Under the pieces are notes generated by a model, which worked only from the letters and a program-made list of their open reading frames with translations, searched no databases and was not told the origin of the DNA. Below are positions 61,679-64,000 of a DNA stretch of 64,000 nt, piece by piece; position 1 is the first letter of the stretch, and the number at the start of each line of letters is the position of its first letter. The position numbers and the translations under genes are program-made. The DNA comes from Verrucomicrobia bacterium SCGC AAA164-M04 (GTDB lineage: Bacteria; Verrucomicrobiota; Verrucomicrobiae; Verrucomicrobiales; Akkermansiaceae), in NCBI GenBank assembly GCA_000383735.1, contig KB912069.1, positions 38,051 to 102,050 on the forward strand. The letters are read 5' to 3'.

Positions 61679-61855
61679 ATGAAACAACTACTCGTGATGG
61701 CTTTCGCTATCCTAACGATTGGCTGTGGTGAGAAGAAGTCAGATGGCGTTAATCTAGACGAATTGGAAGACAGAGAGGGCGTCTTTTATCTCAAATTATC
61801 TAATACTCCTTACACAGGTAAAAGCTTGGGGGGGGTATTTTTTGGTCGGAGCTAA
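61679..61855 (+). CDS. Lipoprotein N-terminal part, frameshifted at a G8 run
   Basis: 58 residues from the ATG at 61679 with lipobox LTIGC. The sequence to NTPYTGKS is nearly identical to the start of the gene at 62884. After the G8 run (61828-61835) the frame soon stops. One G fewer continues it into 61842-62696 as a 338-residue lipoprotein. Confidence 0.65.
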   Translation: MKQLLVMAFAILTIGCGEKKSDGVNLDELEDREGVFYLKLSNTPYTGKSLGGVFFGRS

Positions 61856-62696
61856 GCCGCTGGACGGAAAAGGGATTTTGTTTGGCAAACCTGGTTCTAA
61901 CTCTGCTCCTGATGATGGAAAATATGCTATCGATAGGCAGGGTGGCCCGCACATCGTAGCATCAAGCGTCGAAGCTGAAGTAAATAAGACCTCTTTTTTT
62001 GTGGTCAAAATGGAATCGAATGCTTCCGGCAAAAAGGTTTCAGAGCTTAAACCACATGCCGTTCAATTCAGTAACTTGGAGGAAAGAAAAGGAATCAGAT
62101 ACCTTAAGAATTCAGATACTCCTTACACAGGGGAATATTTTATTGTACATAGAAATGGGCAAAAGAAAGCGACAGGAAGCTTCAAAGGCGGTAAGAAGGA
62201 CGGGCTAGTAACTTCGTGGCATGAAAACGGACAGAAGCGTTTTGAGGTATACTTCAAAGATGGAAGATTTCATGGCTTAAACTTGCTGTGGCATGAAAAC
62301 GGACAGAAAGAGCAAGAAATATACTATAAAGAAGGCAAGAAGGATGGGCCATCGACCATGTGGTATGATGATGGACAGGTCCAAGAAAAAGCAACCTACA
62401 AGGAGGATGAATTGAATGGGTTAGGTATAAATTGGCATCAAACCGGGAAGAAGGCGAACGAAGGAATTTTCAAAGACGGCAAAGCAGACGGGCTGATGAC
62501 TTCATGGTATAAAAACGGACAGAAAGAAGTGGAAGGTACTTTCAAAGATGGAAAGCCAGAGGGATTAATGACTTGGCTGCATGACAATGGTCAGAAAAAG
62601 GGTGAGGCGAATTTTAAAGCCGGTGAGGCTATCTCTGAAAAGTATTGGAACAGCAAAGGCGAAGAGGTTGATTCACTGGAAGAGGCAGAACAATAA
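61842..62696 (+). CDS. YwqK-like MORN-type repeat protein (main part of frameshifted lipoprotein)
   Basis: 284 residues if started at the ATG at 61842. After a unique ~60-residue segment, a degenerate second copy of the N-terminal module (ERKGIRYLKNSDTPYTGEYF) leads into repeats of the form W-x-NGQK-x-E-x-x-F-KDGK-DGL (KKDGLVTSWHENGQKRFEVYF, KADGLMTSWYKNGQKEVEG), about seven in all. This is the YwqK/toxin-antitoxin antitoxin-like MORN pattern. Without the frame repair it lacks its lipid anchor. Confidence 0.75.
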   Translation: MVGAKPLDGKGILFGKPGSNSAPDDGKYAIDRQGGPHIVASSVEAEVNKTSFFVVKMESNASGKKVSELKPHAVQFSNLEERKGIRYLKNSDTPYTGEYFIVHRNGQKKATGSFKGGKKDGLVTSWHENGQKRFEVYFKDGRFHGLNLLWHENGQKEQEIYYKEGKKDGPSTMWYDDGQVQEKATYKEDELNGLGINWHQTGKKANEGIFKDGKADGLMTSWYKNGQKEVEGTFKDGKPEGLMTWLHDNGQKKGEANFKAGEAISEKYWNSKGEEVDSLEEAEQ

Positions 62697-62883
62697 GCCT
62701 TACTCCCTCCCCAGTGTTTCTAGTGACACAAAGCCGGACTCTAGCACGCATGAAGGGTTAAGCCGTATTCTCTTCGTTATAAAGTCCTTCTCGGATTGTA
62801 ATATCTCGCGGCAGTTCACTTCGGCATCATTGCACACATCTATGAAATACTCTAAACCCTCTAACAACTCCGTTACCGCAACA

Positions 62884-63372
62884 ATGAAGCACCTACTCTT
62901 GATGGCTTTCGCTATTCTAACGATTGGCTGTGGAGAGAAGAAATCAGATGGCGTTAATGTAGACGAATTGGAAGACAGAGAGGGCGTCTTTTATCTCAAA
63001 TTATCTAATACTCCTTACACAGGTAAAAGTTTTGAGTTTCACGAAAATGGGAACAAAAAGTCAGAACTAACCCTCAAGGAAGGTAAAATAGATGGACTAC
63101 TTCTTCAGTGGCATGCAAACGGGCAAAAAAAGACGGAAGTAAACTTCAAAGACGGCAAGGAGGATGGACTTCGTGTATCTTGGTACAAAGACGGGCAGAA
63201 AGAGCAGGAATCCAACTGGAAAGATGGGCAGATGGACGGAACATTGACTCTTTGGCATAAGAACGGAAAAAAGATGGCTCAAGGGACTGCGAAAGGTGGC
63301 AAATCTATCTCTCGCCAGTTTTGGAACAGCAAAGGTGAAGAGGTTGATTCGATGGAAAAGGCAAAACAATAA
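62884..63372 (+). CDS. YwqK-like MORN-type repeat lipoprotein
   Basis: 162 residues from the ATG at 62884. Lipobox LTIGC, the GVFYLKLSNTPYTGKSFEFHENG start and four W-x-x-NGQKK-type repeats. The start is a near-copy of 61679 and the end (NSKGEEVDSMEKAKQ) a near-copy of the previous gene's end; it is intact. It is the compact, undamaged member of the array. Confidence 0.88.
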   Translation: MKHLLLMAFAILTIGCGEKKSDGVNVDELEDREGVFYLKLSNTPYTGKSFEFHENGNKKSELTLKEGKIDGLLLQWHANGQKKTEVNFKDGKEDGLRVSWYKDGQKEQESNWKDGQMDGTLTLWHKNGKKMAQGTAKGGKSISRQFWNSKGEEVDSMEKAKQ

Positions 63373-63421
63373 GCCTTGCGCGTGTTAGGCTTTTTAGCGT
63401 CACTTCCTGAACGCTCCCACC

Positions 63422-63520
63422 ATGCGCACGCTACTGCTATTTCTAAGCCTCTTTATCCTCACGGGATGCAAAGACACCCCGTCGGCAAGCAAGCCGCCAG
63501 AGGCCCCTGCAAAACCCTAA
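63422..63520 (+). CDS. Tiny lipoprotein
   Basis: 32 residues. MRTLLLFLSLFILTGCK carries a clear lipobox LTGC, followed by a short Pro/Lys/Ala tail. It resembles entericidin-type small lipoproteins in form only. A terminator follows 17 bp later. Confidence 0.6.
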   Translation: MRTLLLFLSLFILTGCKDTPSASKPPEAPAKP

Positions 63521-63537
63521 TTGACCTTTGACACAAA

Positions 63538-63567
63538 AAACCCGCAAAGCACTTAGCCAGCGGGTCT
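63538..63567. terminator. Terminator between tiny lipoprotein and the convergent gene
   Basis: ACCCGC (63540-63545) pairs with GCGGGT (63560-63565) with an A run on the left and TCTTT on the right, so it can act in both directions. Confidence 0.65.
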
Positions 63568-63596
63568 TTGAAATTGGTTTATTAGCTAGTTAGTGT

Positions 63597-63992
63597 TTAC
63601 CACTGTTTAATAATCTTAGTGACCTGGCTTCCAGCCGGAGTCGCTATCTCTTTTATTGTTTTGAAATGAACAGCCATAGCTTCTTTTTGGCTGTATGCTT
63701 CTAAACCTTTTTTGAGATCAGAATATGAGTTGAATGAGTGAAGGATATAATGAGTTGATTTTCCTTTGCCAAATTGAAACATCCCCATACCTAAGATATG
63801 GTTGGTTCTAAGATCTTTTGTCGCTGATACCACGTTCTTAAAAGATTCAATAAATTGGGGAGCATCAGCGGCTTTTATTTCAATTTCCCAATGCCCAAAG
63901 TAACTGCCTGCTTTTTTGGCATCAGAACCCTTTTTGGGTATGTTTGTGGTGAAAGTCCTAACTCCAGTATATTTGGATTTAACTTCTGCCAA
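63597..63992 (-). CDS. Hypothetical protein, possibly dimeric alpha/beta barrel; may be partial
   Basis: 131 residues from a TTG at 63992. The frame stays open to the window end, so the true start may lie outside. The pattern (YFGHWEIEIKAADAPQFIESFKNVV, KSTHYILHSFNSYSDLKKGLEAY) is compatible with a small ferredoxin-like barrel such as NIPSNAP or ABM proteins. No catalytic residues are evident. Confidence 0.55.
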   Translation of the reverse strand: MAEVKSKYTGVRTFTTNIPKKGSDAKKAGSYFGHWEIEIKAADAPQFIESFKNVVSATKDLRTNHILGMGMFQFGKGKSTHYILHSFNSYSDLKKGLEAYSQKEAMAVHFKTIKEIATPAGSQVTKIIKQW

Positions 63993-64000
63993 CTGATAAA

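Larger units (their letters stand above)
60041..62780 (+). repeat. Dispersed flank repeat, three copies (60041, 61516, 62721)
   Basis: A block starting TAGTGACACAAAGCCGG and running through a CTCTAGCACGCATGAAG segment recurs before three lipoprotein genes. Copies at 61516 and 62721 are alike for ~165 bp into the next gene's signal peptide; the copy at 60041 is shorter. The starts are 1475 and 1205 bp apart. Confidence 0.9.

Overview
The window reads as one chromosomal stretch of a Verrucomicrobiota bacterium, probably Verrucomicrobiales, by inference from gene content. The clues are secreted sulfatases beside a DUF1080 protein and PQQ-type beta-propellers, an RpoD with a long Lys/Ala N-terminal tail, a Minf_1886-type protein, a Ser/Thr kinase-WD40 protein next to a sigma factor resembling the TIGR02999 group, LamG and NPCBM-like secreted proteins, and many lipoproteins. 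No taxonomic search was run.

Region 1 (1-26 kb) is mostly core chromosome. It holds a divergent TetR regulator and orphan SPPY methyltransferase, a divergent Hsp33, rpoD, a UbiA-type prenyltransferase with tsaD, a TerB/FHA-like/ABCG-type transporter convergent with a ParA-roadblock pair, hisB-hisH, rpmB, a family 4 uracil-DNA glycosylase lacking most cluster cysteines, uppP, a BlaI-type repressor with a histone-H1-like tail, a sulfatase, tRNA-Val(GAC), hisF, sua5, aroK and queG. tsaD and sua5 belong to the same t6A tRNA modification pathway.

Region 2 (26-47 kb) is envelope and secreted functions. A sulfatase and DUF1080 protein are followed by two PQQ-propeller proteins, a Cys-motif membrane protein and an FtsX-like permease. 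These face an opposing ABC ATPase, ThiF/MoeB-like, tandem-ModA, ModB and ModC cluster, so the block may be one undescribed envelope or metal/cofactor system. After it come a secreted metalloprotease, an Xaa-Pro peptidase, a LamG-ankyrin protein and a purple-acid-phosphatase-like protein.

Region 3 (47-52 kb) is a kinase-WD40 gene split by a G7 tract, an IS30-like remnant, an ECF sigma gene and tRNA-Arg(CCT).

Region 4 (52-56.4 kb) is a compact integrated element: tyrosine integrase, a gene broken by an exact 35-bp tandem duplication, twin hairpin repeats, an HTH/AlpA-like protein, a prim-pol replication protein and a small-terminase-like protein. This matches the layout of phage-inducible chromosomal islands.

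Region 5 (56.4-64 kb) is fast-evolving accessory DNA: a gene with an in-frame TGA, small lipoproteins, a BspA-type repeat protein and an array of lipoprotein genes with conserved flanks and variable middles.

Three reading frames (near 7964, 49531 and 61828) are each restored by removing one base from a G or C run. This could be slipped-strand phase variation or a systematic sequencing error, and the sequence alone cannot decide.
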